DNA from: Bacillus sp. REN3
GTDB lineage: Bacteria; Bacillota; Bacilli; Bacillales; Cytobacillaceae
NCBI RefSeq assembly: GCF_017912555.1
Contig: NZ_JAERSD010000012.1
Span: 62,001 to 126,000 of the forward strand
Reading direction: 5' to 3'
DNA: 64,000 nt
In this document: positions 17,854 to 26,581 of the stretch, one piece after another
How the letters are laid out: each line of letters opens with the position of its first letter
How positions within the stretch are numbered: the stretch's first letter is position 1
Made by a program: the position numbers and the translations under genes
Notes under the pieces: generated by a model
What the model was told of the DNA's origin: nothing
Database searches by the model: none
Seen by the model: the letters and a program-made list of their open reading frames with translations, nothing else

Positions 17854-17876
17854 GAGCTCATTATTGAGCTCTTTTT
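17854..17876 (+). terminator. Short GAGCTC hairpin just after the promoter
   Basis: Two GAGCTC palindromes flank ATTATT, forming a 6-bp stem followed by TTTTT. Its closeness to the promoter at 17805-17833 suggests an attenuator or a very short RNA. Confidence 0.4.
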
Positions 17877-17946
17877 CGGTTACATCCGCTGAAAAAATAC
17901 CCCCTTCCCCCTATTGTCACTGTTAATTCCGTGTATCACTTTGCGG

Positions 17947-18101
17947 AAAAATTATTTTTCCTTCTTTGTTGAAAAAATGTCACAATTAAGCCCGGTTTTC
18001 TTATGCCTTCTGTTTGAAAATTTCCCTTTTTCCTCGAAAAATCAATTTTGAAGCCAAAAAGGATTCAAAATTGATGATTTAGCCTATGAAAATTGAATTT
18101 T
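17947..18101. promoter_or_regulatory. Cluster of ComK-box-like sites upstream of the sigma factor gene
   Basis: Three perfect AAAA-N5-TTTT boxes occur at 17947-17959, 18037-18049 and 18089-18101. An imperfect box lies at 18067-18079. The gaps between the last three are 17 and 9 bp, close to the 18 and 8 bp spacings known for paired ComK boxes. The same stretch contains the 12-bp inverted repeat ATCAATTTTGAA/TTCAAAATTGAT (18041-18075). AT-rich DNA gives such boxes by chance, so this is suggestive only. Confidence 0.45.
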
Positions 18102-18188
18102 CAAGATTGGCTCATCCATAGCTCCCCGAAGTATGTTTTAGTTACCCGGGAATACATTGGAACGCGCGCGGCCTGAAAGGGTACGCAA

Positions 18189-18677
18189 ATGGACAGTTTT
18201 CAGCAGCTGGCAGAACAGTATGAGCCAATGATCCACAAGATCATCAACTCCCTTCATATTTATAAGGACAGAGATGAGTATCTGCAGATCGGACGGACAG
18301 GCCTTTGGGAAGCAGCAAACACTTACAATCCGGATAAAGGCGGGTTCTTGAACTATGCTTTCACGTATGTAAGGGGACAAATTTTGAATGAAATGAACAG
18401 AAATATCAGGCGCGAGGAACGGGTCGTGCACCCAAAAGAGGAATACTGGGAAACTGTTGAGGAGTATTATCCTGGAAATCCGCTTGAAACGGAGATTCTG
18501 CTTGGCTATTGCAATGGTTTGAGCGAAAAAGAAACAAAATGGGTTTTATACCACTTCATCGATTTCCTGTCAGTAAAGGATATTGCTGAAAAAGAAAATG
18601 TCTCCCCATCCGCTGTGAAGCAATGGCGTGCAGGGGCCTTGAAAAAATTAAGGAGCCGACACTCAAGTACGAACTAA
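18189..18677 (+). CDS. Small sigma-70 family factor, possibly competence-linked
   Basis: The 162-residue protein has a region 2 (RDEYLQIGRTGLWEAANTYNPDKGGFLNYAFTYVRGQI) and a region 4 helix-turn-helix (LSVKDIAEKENVSPSAVKQWRAGALKKLR), with a short linker between. It is the size of a minimal alternative sigma factor. AAAGGG precedes the ATG at good spacing. Its neighbours are comK (divergent) and an IDEAL-domain gene, the pair found around comK in B. subtilis. Small sigma factors control competence in Streptococcus and Staphylococcus. The role here is inferred from position and from the ComK-box-like motifs. I do not recognise an exact orthologue. Confidence 0.78.
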   Translation: MDSFQQLAEQYEPMIHKIINSLHIYKDRDEYLQIGRTGLWEAANTYNPDKGGFLNYAFTYVRGQILNEMNRNIRREERVVHPKEEYWETVEEYYPGNPLETEILLGYCNGLSEKETKWVLYHFIDFLSVKDIAEKENVSPSAVKQWRAGALKKLRSRHSSTN

Positions 18678-18754
18678 AAAAATTGAGCCTGAAACCGATT
18701 CAACATGCGCGGTTCCAGGCTCGTTATCCTTCCAATCGTCTGCTCATTTTCAAT

Positions 18755-19027
18755 TTACAGGACATCCTTCCAGTTTTCCGAAGTCAACTCCATGAATCTC
18801 TTTTTATCCTTTTTTTCCAGGGCAAGGTCAATTTCCTCGTTTCGTTTCCTTTCAAGGAATTCCTTTTGCACTTTCTCGATGATCGCATTCGCACCTTCGG
18901 TATACCTTGTCTTTTCCCGGGTCAGGATCATATTCGTATTATCAGGATCATTCATAGTATCTGCGTATAAATTCAAGTCCGCTTCCTGTTTATAAAAATT
19001 GGAATTCTTGTCATTCATCATAGCCAA
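18755..19027 (-). CDS. IDEAL domain protein, YhzC-like
   Basis: The 90-residue soluble protein ends in an IDEAL domain (EIDLALEKKDKKRFMELTSENWKDV). This short C-terminal motif occurs in several Bacillus regulators and is a protein-contact element. In B. subtilis the small IDEAL protein YhzC is encoded beside comK, and the local order here is similar. The function is unknown. It converges with the sigma factor gene. Confidence 0.65.
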   Translation of the reverse strand: MAMMNDKNSNFYKQEADLNLYADTMNDPDNTNMILTREKTRYTEGANAIIEKVQKEFLERKRNEEIDLALEKKDKKRFMELTSENWKDVL

Positions 19028-19790
19028 TCCCTACTTTCTTTTGGGTTCTTAATTAGTTACTATTTACCCAATTTTCAAGAAAAATAACCTCTTAGAGTTA
19101 TTATCGAAATGATTTGATCCATAAAAACATGGCAATCACCTTCCCTCTTCACTTTTCCTGGCACCAGCTCCGAGTTTCCGTGAAGAAAACTGTCTTTGAT
19201 ATCCGCAAAAATAAATGCTTTCACATTTTAACCCTTTATTTATTTGTTCACAGTATCTTGACCTCGTTGAAGCTCCTTGTAACGTTCCCTCCCATTTTTG
19301 CCGCCGCCAAAACCTAAAAAAGATTATGATGGATTGGATCCTCTGCCCAATTTGACATCAATCCCTTTTCAGATTGCCAGGCATGTTCATTCAACTATTT
19401 TCATTTGGGCATTGTGCCATTCCAAAAGGGAAAGAGCATCCAGGAGCACAGGGCAATCACAGTGTTTTGTTTCAATTACCTTGCTGTCTCCATTTTCTGT
19501 GTGGCGCTTCCGTTCGCAATCCCTATGAAAATCTACCGTAACATGGATATTCTTTATCTGAAGCTTTGACACTGCCGGCCACCAGTCCAGTCGAGCCTGA
19601 TCCCAACACATGAGAGCAGGCGGCCTACTGTTATAGGTAATTCATTGTTTTTTAATAATAACGCGGAATGTGTTGCCCTTTTAATTTGACATACTGTAAA
19701 ATTACGGAAATGTGTTTGCATACTATGCGAACCTTTTCGCCTTCTTACACAAACGATTTCACAAACGCTGGACAACCTGGATTATGAATC
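19028..19790. other. Intergenic stretch with no recognisable gene
   Basis: About 760 bp carry many stops in all frames and no good start with a ribosome binding site. The only structure I see is a small hairpin (AATAAC/GTTATT near 19084-19103). It may be decayed sequence belonging to the amylase remnant that follows. Confidence 0.5.
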
Positions 19791-20335
19791 GAAAAGCGAC
19801 CGAAGCATTACCAGGGCGGCGATTTCAAGGATATCACGGAGAAATTGGATTACCTGGACAAGCTTGGCGTCAATACAATCTGGGTCAGCCCGATTGTCGA
19901 AAACATCAAGCACGATGTCCGTTACGATAACCCTAAAGACATTCCTCTTATGCCTACCATGGCTACTGGGCGAACAATTTCGACCAGTTGAACCCGCACT
20001 TCGGAATAATGGAATATTTCCCATAACCTGACCTGCTGGAGTTCACTGAAATCAACGGAAACGATCTGCTGATCGCTTACAAAAACATTTCAACAGATGG
20101 CACCGGAACTACTATGTGTTAGTCAATGCGGACAACAAACCGCCGACACTGACGGCGGGAGACTACAACTTTGCGGGCTGCAAGGTCCTTGCCGACACTG
20201 ACGAAGCCAGAACAAAGCCAGTATCTGAAAGCTCAGGCTTCAAACTCAACCAGCTTACCCTGACCATTGATCCGCTGACCATCGTCTTCATCAAGCTGAA
20301 CCGGAAAGTGACAGATTACCCAGGCAACAAAAAAA
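19790..20335 (+). pseudogene. Decayed GH13 alpha-amylase, internal deletion and frameshifts
   Basis: From about 19806 the frame reads HYQGGDFKDITEKLDYLDKL and then NTIWVSPIVENIKHDVRYDN, a clear GH13 amylase beginning. After a frameshift near 19945 it continues as YAYHGYWANNFDQLNPHFG. A stop follows, then at about 20036 the C-terminal part resumes (LLEFTEINGNDLLIAYKNIS) and, after a further frameshift, NADNKPPTLTAGDYNFAGCKVL and LTIDPLTIVFIKLN. The catalytic core of roughly 350 residues is missing. This is a dead gene, not a sequencing variant, because several independent lesions are present. Confidence 0.85.
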
Positions 20336-20344
20336 TAACAAAAT

Positions 20345-20390
20345 GGGACCTGCCCCCCCCATCGCTTTTAAGCGGTGGGGAGCAGGCCCC
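20345..20390. terminator. Terminator between the amylase remnant and the receptor gene
   Basis: A GC-rich stem (GGGACCTGC-rich arm and GCAGGCCCC arm around AAGCGGTGGGG) lies 11 bp after the end of the minus-strand receptor gene. A T-rich tract follows on that strand. Confidence 0.6.
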
Positions 20391-20400
20391 AAAGATTGCT

Positions 20401-22152
20401 CTAAACCTTGAACTCTCCTATTGTCTGATTCAGTTCTTCGGCCATATTGGATAAGTCAACTGCCGAGGATGAGATTTCTTCCATTGATGCGAGTTGTTCT
20501 TCAGCTGCGGCAGATACACTCTGAGAGCCGGCAGAATTCTCTTCTACTATGCGGGAGACTGTATCCATGGAATAAATGACTTTACTTGTGCCCTGGCTCA
20601 ATTCCTGAACCTCAGCAGCTATTTCCTGAAGTTGTCCGGCAACTCCATTCACCGATTCCTTGATCTGTTCAAAGGCCTCACCTGCTTGGTTTACTACTTT
20701 CAGACCTTGTCCAACCCCCTCTGTCACAAGGTCCATAGAAGAAACAGCTTGTTCTGTCTCTGTTTGGATGAACGTAATCAGATCTGCAATCTGCGCTGCT
20801 GAACTGGCCGACTGCTCGGCAAGCTTCCTTACTTCGTCTGCCACCACCGCAAAGCCACGGCCATGTTCTCCAGCACGGGCAGCTTCTATTGCAGCATTGA
20901 GTGCCAAAAGATTGGTTTGAGCTGCAATATCGGTAATCACTTCAATAATTTTTCCGATCTCATGCGACCGCAAACCAAGTCCTTTAAGCAAAATTGACAG
21001 CTGGTCCACATTCTCATTGATCAAATCCATTTGCTCCTTTACCTTAGAAATGGATAGTTGACCAGTAAGTGATTTGTCATTAGTTTCTATGGAGGAATCC
21101 GACACTGAATTTGCCCTTGAGGCTATATTCTTCAGACCATCTGTCATTCCATTTATTACAACAGAAGTTTCCTGGACACCTATAACTTGATTTTCTGTAC
21201 TTGCCGCCAACTGCTCCATTGTTGAGGCAATATGCTCAGTTGCTTTATTGGTTTGCTCTGCTCCTGCCATCAATTCTTCCGAAGAAGCGGCTACGTTTTC
21301 AGCGGAGTTCTTTACTCTAGTAACCATCTGCCTTAAATCCAAGATCATTTTATTGAAAGACCTGATCAACATGCCAATTTCATCTTTGGTTTTTGATTCC
21401 ATCGGTTCTATTGTAAGATCTCCATTTGCTAATCGAAGGAATTCCCGACTCAAACGAGTGATTGGCATGGTAATGATTTTACGCATATACCAAAACAGAA
21501 AGATAGAAACGCCTACAAACAGAGCCAATAAAATATAAATTAGCATAAGATTGTATTCGATGTCTTTATTCGTTTGTTTTTGACTCTTCTCAAAAACACT
21601 GACGATTTCTTTTTCAGTCGAAAAATACTTCTCTTTTATTTCTCTCCATATCGGCGTTTCCTTTTCCTTTATTAATAGTAAAGCTTCCTCTTTATTCCCC
21701 TTTGTAATTTCAATTACCTGCTTCTGTATTTTAATATCCTGCTCTGTGAGTAACTTAAGGTCGCTCATTTCTTTTCCAAGTCCATATCTGTCTGCCACAG
21801 CAATTAGTTCCTTCACTATTTGAAGGGACCTCCCTGCCGCAGCATCAAAGTTCTCCTTCGCCTTGTCGTCTTCAGGATTAAGAATCAGGTTCCGGACAGC
21901 CTGTCCTCTCTGCAATCCCTGTGTATAAACTTCTTTTGTATTCGACAAAAAGACTAAATCTTCATTGAGCAAATCATTGACTTCATTTTTTGAAGTATTG
22001 ATTGCATAACTAGAAAGCGCTATGATTCCAATTGCGAGCGCTGATAACCCGAAAAGGAACAAGAAGATTTTCATATTCAACTTCATTTTGCTTTCACCAA
22101 AGTCTTTTTCACTCGTTGAGTAATAATTTTTTTGCTCCGACCTGACTCTCAT
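20401..22152 (-). CDS. Methyl-accepting chemotaxis protein
   Basis: The receptor has a first membrane helix near residues 25-45 and an extracytoplasmic four-helix-bundle sensor of about 150 residues. A second helix (LMLIYILLALFVGVSIFLF), a HAMP linker and a long coiled-coil signalling domain follow. The hairpin tip is canonical (DIAAQTNLLALNAAIEAARAGEHGRGFAVVADEVR) and contacts CheA and CheW. The ATG at 22152 has GGAGG 5 bp upstream; an in-frame TTG 12 bp earlier lies inside that site and is unlikely. The ligand is unknown. A cheW gene lies about 20 kb away, but no other chemotaxis gene is near. Confidence 0.92.
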   Translation of the reverse strand: MRVRSEQKNYYSTSEKDFGESKMKLNMKIFLFLFGLSALAIGIIALSSYAINTSKNEVNDLLNEDLVFLSNTKEVYTQGLQRGQAVRNLILNPEDDKAKENFDAAAGRSLQIVKELIAVADRYGLGKEMSDLKLLTEQDIKIQKQVIEITKGNKEEALLLIKEKETPIWREIKEKYFSTEKEIVSVFEKSQKQTNKDIEYNLMLIYILLALFVGVSIFLFWYMRKIITMPITRLSREFLRLANGDLTIEPMESKTKDEIGMLIRSFNKMILDLRQMVTRVKNSAENVAASSEELMAGAEQTNKATEHIASTMEQLAASTENQVIGVQETSVVINGMTDGLKNIASRANSVSDSSIETNDKSLTGQLSISKVKEQMDLINENVDQLSILLKGLGLRSHEIGKIIEVITDIAAQTNLLALNAAIEAARAGEHGRGFAVVADEVRKLAEQSASSAAQIADLITFIQTETEQAVSSMDLVTEGVGQGLKVVNQAGEAFEQIKESVNGVAGQLQEIAAEVQELSQGTSKVIYSMDTVSRIVEENSAGSQSVSAAAEEQLASMEEISSSAVDLSNMAEELNQTIGEFKV

Positions 22153-22357
22153 GATGGCCTCCAATTTATCTAAAATTAAATAACAAAACTAATATCGTTT
22201 GTGGTAACAGTTTATTTACCTTTCAAACTGTAAATTCTTATAAAAGACACACTTTCATCTAAAAATTCGTAATCATTACCTATGTTTCCTATAAAAATAG
22301 AAAATATCAAACACTTAGAATATAATGTATTCATACTAATTTCCAAGGAGTTCCAAT

Positions 22358-23206
22358 ATGACCAAATTAGGAATTTTGCCGCTGATGAGGATTGTTGTGC
22401 AATACATAATCGGGGTCTTGCTTTTTATACTGATCGGCGCCCTGCCGGTTTTTCTGCGGGATTTGACGTACGATTTCGAAGGTTATTTTATCACCGTCAA
22501 ATCTATGATCATTAAAATTTTGACGATGAGCGATTTGACTTATTCTACATTCAGAGGCGAAAAGCCGTTGTTGCCGATCGTCGGAGACCGGTTCCTCCTG
22601 TCGATGACTACGCTGGCCACTGCGTTTCTTGTGGCTTTGATTCTCGCATTCTTGTTTTCTTATGTCATCGTTATTTTTTTCGAAAAAAGAAAAGATGCCA
22701 TTCTGGGTGTGTTTGAAATCATTCAGTCCATACCGGATGTGGTTGTCATGTTCCTGCTCCAGACATCCATTATCCTGGTTTATAAGGCATACGGGGTGAA
22801 ATTGGCTCAAACCGTGTCGCTTGGTTCGGAAAACCAGGCAGTCCTCATCCCGCTCATCAGCCTGAGTTTACCGGTGTTTCTTTATTTGACGCAATTGATT
22901 GTACTGAAAATATTCGAAGAGCTGGATAAACCATACGTCACTTTTGCCAAATCAAAAGGTTTATCGTATGTGTACATGCTGAATATCCATGTCATCCGCA
23001 ACATCATCGGCAATTTGCTCAGCCATTTCAAGACGATTATCTGGATCATGCTTTCCACCCTTTTAATGGTTGAGTATATCTTCAACTTGGACGGGCTGAT
23101 GCTGTTCAACATTAAAAATATGTCAGTGGACCTTTTTGTGTTCACCTGTATTTTATTTTTCACGCCGTTCTTCATCTTATTTCGCTTGATAGAGCTAAGA
23201 CGGTAG
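22358..23206 (+). CDS. Opp/Dpp-type ABC transporter permease, first of an orphan pair
   Basis: The 282-residue membrane protein has about six membrane helices. It carries a permease loop typical of the OppB family (ELDKPYVTFAKSKGLSYVYMLNIHVIRNI). It would pair with the OppC-like protein encoded 15 bp downstream to form a channel for peptides, nickel or similar solutes. No binding protein or ATPase gene lies beside it, so the pair must borrow these or be non-functional. The N-terminal part (periplasmic loop before the core) is longer than minimal. Confidence 0.75.
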   Translation: MTKLGILPLMRIVVQYIIGVLLFILIGALPVFLRDLTYDFEGYFITVKSMIIKILTMSDLTYSTFRGEKPLLPIVGDRFLLSMTTLATAFLVALILAFLFSYVIVIFFEKRKDAILGVFEIIQSIPDVVVMFLLQTSIILVYKAYGVKLAQTVSLGSENQAVLIPLISLSLPVFLYLTQLIVLKIFEELDKPYVTFAKSKGLSYVYMLNIHVIRNIIGNLLSHFKTIIWIMLSTLLMVEYIFNLDGLMLFNIKNMSVDLFVFTCILFFTPFFILFRLIELRR

Positions 23207-23221
23207 GATTGGAAGGTTATC

Positions 23222-24151
23222 TTGATGCGGAAATTATTGAAAAAGAAAAAATTCTTGATTGGGGCTTCCTTTCTGGTGATTCTGCTGCTCCTCAGCATAT
23301 CCAACACGATTTTCAATGATGGGAAAATCCGCCAGACTCTCCTTGTCTATGATGAAAAAGGTGAACTGGAGAAAGCTCCGCCCTATCCGCCCGGCGACGT
23401 TTATTTGTTTGGTTCGGACATGTACGGATATGACATGCTCCATACCGTGATCGAGGGCGCAAAGTATTCGATCGGCATTGTTTTGATTGTGGCATTTTTC
23501 CGGATGCTGTTTTCAATCGGGCTTAGCTATTTCCTGTTCCGGGTTCCGGAGTCCGTTTTTAAATGGATCAAAACCGTGGCTGAACCGCTGTCGTTCTTCC
23601 CGCAGACGCTGATCGCATACTTCCTGCTAAGAACAGTTATCATGTATACGATGGATGGCTTCCATCACCCATTCTGGGTAAGGGCTTTTTATGAATTCGT
23701 CATCTTGATCGCCGTTGCCCTGCCGTCCCTTACCGTGCAGCTCATTGAGCAAAAACGGCGGGTGTGGCAGGAAGAGTTCATTGAATCGGCCATCGTGATG
23801 GGCGGAAGCAAGAGGCATATCTATTTCAAGCACATCCTTCCGCAATTGTATGAAGAATGGATACTGATGTTCGGCCAGCAGTTCCTGCAGGTGCTCACCC
23901 TGCTCGTCCACCTTGGCGTGCTGCTCGTCCTGTTCGGCGGTACCATCATGGGCGACGGCGGCCCTCCAACATCGGTAACCCATGAATGGGCCGGCCTAAT
24001 CGGCCTAAACAAAAGATTCATGCTCACCCGTGAGTGGATCGTCTATGTCCCGATCCTATTCTTCATCCTTACAGCCATCAGCGTCGCCATGATCAATCAG
24101 TCATTGAAAGAGTTTTTCAACACAAAAGATAATCTGCGGAAGAGTAGGTAA
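23222..24151 (+). CDS. Opp/Dpp-type ABC transporter permease, second of an orphan pair
   Basis: The 309-residue protein starts with a basic stretch and one membrane helix, then an extracellular loop with PPGDVYLFGSDMYGYDMLHTVIEGAKYSIGI. This is the OppC family pattern (usually HPLGTDxxGRDxxSRxxxGxRxSL), here degenerate. The ATPase-contact loop is EFIESAIVMGGSKRHIYFKHILPQL. About six helices are present. It probably forms a heterodimer with the preceding permease. A terminator follows at 24187-24217. Confidence 0.75.
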   Translation: MMRKLLKKKKFLIGASFLVILLLLSISNTIFNDGKIRQTLLVYDEKGELEKAPPYPPGDVYLFGSDMYGYDMLHTVIEGAKYSIGIVLIVAFFRMLFSIGLSYFLFRVPESVFKWIKTVAEPLSFFPQTLIAYFLLRTVIMYTMDGFHHPFWVRAFYEFVILIAVALPSLTVQLIEQKRRVWQEEFIESAIVMGGSKRHIYFKHILPQLYEEWILMFGQQFLQVLTLLVHLGVLLVLFGGTIMGDGGPPTSVTHEWAGLIGLNKRFMLTREWIVYVPILFFILTAISVAMINQSLKEFFNTKDNLRKSR

Positions 24152-24186
24152 GTTTTCACGGTGACGATTCTCCAGAAAAGAAAAAA

Positions 24187-24217
24187 GCAGCGTGATATCA
24201 TCACGCTCGCTGTTTTT
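24187..24217. terminator. Terminator after the permease pair
   Basis: GCGTGAT (24190-24196) and ATCACGC (24200-24206) form a stem with a 3-base loop, extended by outer pairs and followed by TTTTTCTT. The convergent lipoprotein gene ends just downstream, so it may serve both strands. Confidence 0.65.
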
Positions 24218-24241
24218 CTTTATTATTCTTATTAAAATCTT

Positions 24242-24925
24242 TTAAAGCCTGATCTCAATATTCTTTTCATTCTCTTTTCTGAGAACTTCAATTAGCTTTG
24301 TTGCTTTTTCGTCTTTCTTTTTGGCAATCATCTGCTGCTGCAGCTGTGGCTTAACTTCTTTGTATTTTTTTGGCGCCTGGTCCAAGCCTTCCGTTTCTTT
24401 TTTGTATTCTTCGTACATTTTTTTGATTTCGGTTTCATCGACACTGATTTTTCCAACCTTGCTGTCAATGTACTTCGTCACGAGCATTTGCTTTTTCACC
24501 TGGCTCTTCAGTTCATCCTCGGTTAATAAGTTCTTCTTTAACGCTTCTTTGTACTCCTTTTTGTTTTCAAACCCAGATTTGATCTTTTCCATCTCGGCAT
24601 CAAGATCCTTCTGATCAAGTTCTACGCCTTCTTTCTCGGCTGATTGTAACAGCAGCTCGGCATTGACCATCTGGTTCAAAATCGACATTCTCATTTTATC
24701 CTGCATTTTCTTGTCCATGCCCTCAAAAGACAGGCCCTGTTGTTGAGCTGATTCCAATTGAGCCTCATATTCTGTTTTTGTAATTCCCTCGCTATTGATG
24801 ATTGCCACTAACTCTTCTTTTTTATCCTTTTGCACAGCTTTATCATTTGTGATCTCTTTACTGCAGGCTCCTAGTACCAGTAAAGCCATGCTCATTGCAA
24901 AAACCCTTTTCATCATCCGCTTCAT
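24242..24925 (-). CDS. SurA N-terminal domain lipoprotein (paralogue of the protein at 45476-46165)
   Basis: The 227-residue precursor has a lipoprotein signal ending in LVLGAC. The mature part is charged and helical, with a SurA/PrsA-type N-terminal chaperone domain (AIINSEGITKTEYEAQLESA, then NQMVNAELLLQSAEKEGV). No parvulin rotamase domain is present, so it may be a membrane-anchored chaperone for exported proteins without prolyl isomerase activity. The second copy in this window has the same length and order of motifs. The role is inferred from the family. Confidence 0.78.
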   Translation of the reverse strand: MKRMMKRVFAMSMALLVLGACSKEITNDKAVQKDKKEELVAIINSEGITKTEYEAQLESAQQQGLSFEGMDKKMQDKMRMSILNQMVNAELLLQSAEKEGVELDQKDLDAEMEKIKSGFENKKEYKEALKKNLLTEDELKSQVKKQMLVTKYIDSKVGKISVDETEIKKMYEEYKKETEGLDQAPKKYKEVKPQLQQQMIAKKKDEKATKLIEVLRKENEKNIEIRL

Positions 24926-25340
24926 TCTGAGATATCTCCTTTTATAAATCGTTCAATCATATGTAATATTATCTGTTCCGATGGGTTGCTGTAAACAAAA
25001 TTCATCAGGCTGCCCGTTGCTCCTTATAACTATTCTCACTTTCATTTGGCCGCCATTGTGCTATTTTGTGTAAAAAAATGCCGGTAAATAATGAAGTGAT
25101 ATCGGATAAGCTGTGGTTGTTCCAGATTAATAGATGGCTAGGCAATTGTGGAGCATGTTAATAGCAAAGGGAAGGGTCAGCATCCTCTAAAAATACCAAC
25201 AAACAAAAATATCAAAAGCGAACAACCATCGAAGGAAAAAACGCGAAGACTCAAGAGGTTTCACGGACTATCCCTAGCCAGCAGGCATGGCCTAGTATCG
25301 TGTCCATACAATCAAAACTGGCGCTATAACTGTAGCTTAA
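24926..25340. other. Intergenic stretch leading to a lone terminator
   Basis: No convincing gene is visible. A GTG-started ORF from 25148 has a low-complexity basic sequence and no ribosome binding site. The strong plus-strand terminator at 25341-25374 suggests that a short RNA or small gene is transcribed through this region. Confidence 0.4.
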
Positions 25341-25374
25341 AGAGGATAGCAAAGATCGTATCCTCTTTTTTTTC
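25341..25374 (+). terminator. Strong intrinsic terminator without an assigned gene
   Basis: AGAGGATA and TATCCTCT form a perfect 8-bp stem around a 10-base loop, followed by eight T. No plus-strand coding gene ends here that I can support. Confidence 0.7.
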
Positions 25375-25455
25375 TGCAAATTTGTTTAATAAAAGGGATT
25401 TTCCCTACTTTTTTAGATGCGTAATAAAATTTTATGAAAAAAGCTAGTTTTTCAC

Positions 25456-26151
25456 TTAATCCGAACCGTCCGCTTTCTTCAATATTCTGGTCCAGTCGAA
25501 TAGGGTGCCTGGGTCTGTTTTTCGGGTTGGGGCGTATTGGTTATGTCCCACTATATGTTTTCGGTCCCTTTTGATGTTTTTGTTTCTGGTAAGGATGTCA
25601 TCAAGTAATGCATTCAGGGCGGTGTACTGGGCTTCTGTATACCCGATATGATGTTCAGGGATCTTTTTATAGTCTTCCGAAGAAATGATTGATTGCATTT
25701 CGAGTTCTGTTCCGATTGCCATCAGTTCAATCCCGATTGAAAAATCATTCAGCCGGTCTTTGTATCCAGGATATCCTGTCAACTCCCCCTTGCCAGAATG
25801 TCTAGCCACCCTATTTTCGGGCAATAAGAAATAAATAATACCATCCCGGTCTATTAAATAGTGTGGAGAAACATTATATTCCACGAAAATTTTCCTGATT
25901 TCTTCGTAAATATATGGATTTTCAAGATTCATTGCCGCATTGCTGCTAAAATGGAGCACCACATGGGTTTTGGTCTCCTGGCGGCGTTCAAAATGAAATT
26001 TCGGCAAGAAATCTTTCACTACAGGAATCTGGACCATTGCCGGGGCAACCTTTGCTTTTTCGGGTTGCGTTTTTGTCACTGCGCCCCTGGACTCGCACCC
26101 GGCCATCAAAATGATCAAAAACACAAAGACTGCCATTCCGCTCTTTTTCAT
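25456..26151 (-). CDS. N-acetylmuramoyl-L-alanine amidase lipoprotein (Amidase_2 type)
   Basis: From the preferred ATG at 26151 the protein opens with a lipoprotein signal (MKKSGMAVFVFLIILMAGC). The AGGGG upstream is 7 bp from this ATG but only 1 bp from an ATG 6 bp earlier. The mature part has the amidase_2 (PGRP-like) zinc residues in VVLHFSS, in RHSGKG and in IVGHNQYAPTRKTDPG. It would cut the bond between muramic acid and L-alanine in peptidoglycan at the outer membrane surface. A cell-wall maturation or germination role is possible; nothing nearby decides. Confidence 0.85.
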   Translation of the reverse strand: MKKSGMAVFVFLIILMAGCESRGAVTKTQPEKAKVAPAMVQIPVVKDFLPKFHFERRQETKTHVVLHFSSNAAMNLENPYIYEEIRKIFVEYNVSPHYLIDRDGIIYFLLPENRVARHSGKGELTGYPGYKDRLNDFSIGIELMAIGTELEMQSIISSEDYKKIPEHHIGYTEAQYTALNALLDDILTRNKNIKRDRKHIVGHNQYAPTRKTDPGTLFDWTRILKKADGSD

Positions 26152-26325
26152 CGTCATTCCCCTAAATTGCCATCGTATAAATCTTCTTATAATAATTCTG
26201 TTCACTGGCCAGGATTCCTTTTTATGATTTTAATATCCCTTTCGTTACAAGTTGCTCCCTTTTTTCTCTTCTGCCTGTCTTTTTTATCTCTTCGCTTGTA
26301 TATAGGTGGTGAGAGGAGGTGAGAG

Positions 26326-26544
26326 ATGATGGCGATGGAAGTTTTTAAGCAATCAAGCATGAAGCTGAAGTTCGAGACTGGAGTCGATGAGCTTGGAAGG
26401 CCGGTCTACAAGAGCAAGACTTACGCCTATGTGAAGAATGAGGCGACTGTGGATCAGGTCAAGCAGGCTGCGGATGCTCTTGGAAGCCTTAGCACCCTTC
26501 CGCTGGGAGCGATTGAACGTTCCGAGAACTTCGAAATCATTTAA
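26326..26544 (+). CDS. DUF1659 small protein
   Basis: The 72-residue protein fits the DUF1659 family (SSMKLKFETGVDELGRPVYKSKTY, then ATVDQVKQAADALGSLSTLPL). AGGAGGT lies 5 bp before the first of three clustered ATG codons. It is followed by DUF2922 and YvrJ genes in the same order seen in other Bacillus genomes. The function is unknown. Confidence 0.8.
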   Translation: MMAMEVFKQSSMKLKFETGVDELGRPVYKSKTYAYVKNEATVDQVKQAADALGSLSTLPLGAIERSENFEII

Positions 26545-26581
26545 TCTTGGCTCGAAATAATCTGACAGGAGGTGAAAAAAC

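Noticed and set aside
25148-25447. A 99-codon ORF before the amidase gene
   Set aside because: It starts at a weak GTG without a ribosome binding site and reads through a strong terminator.
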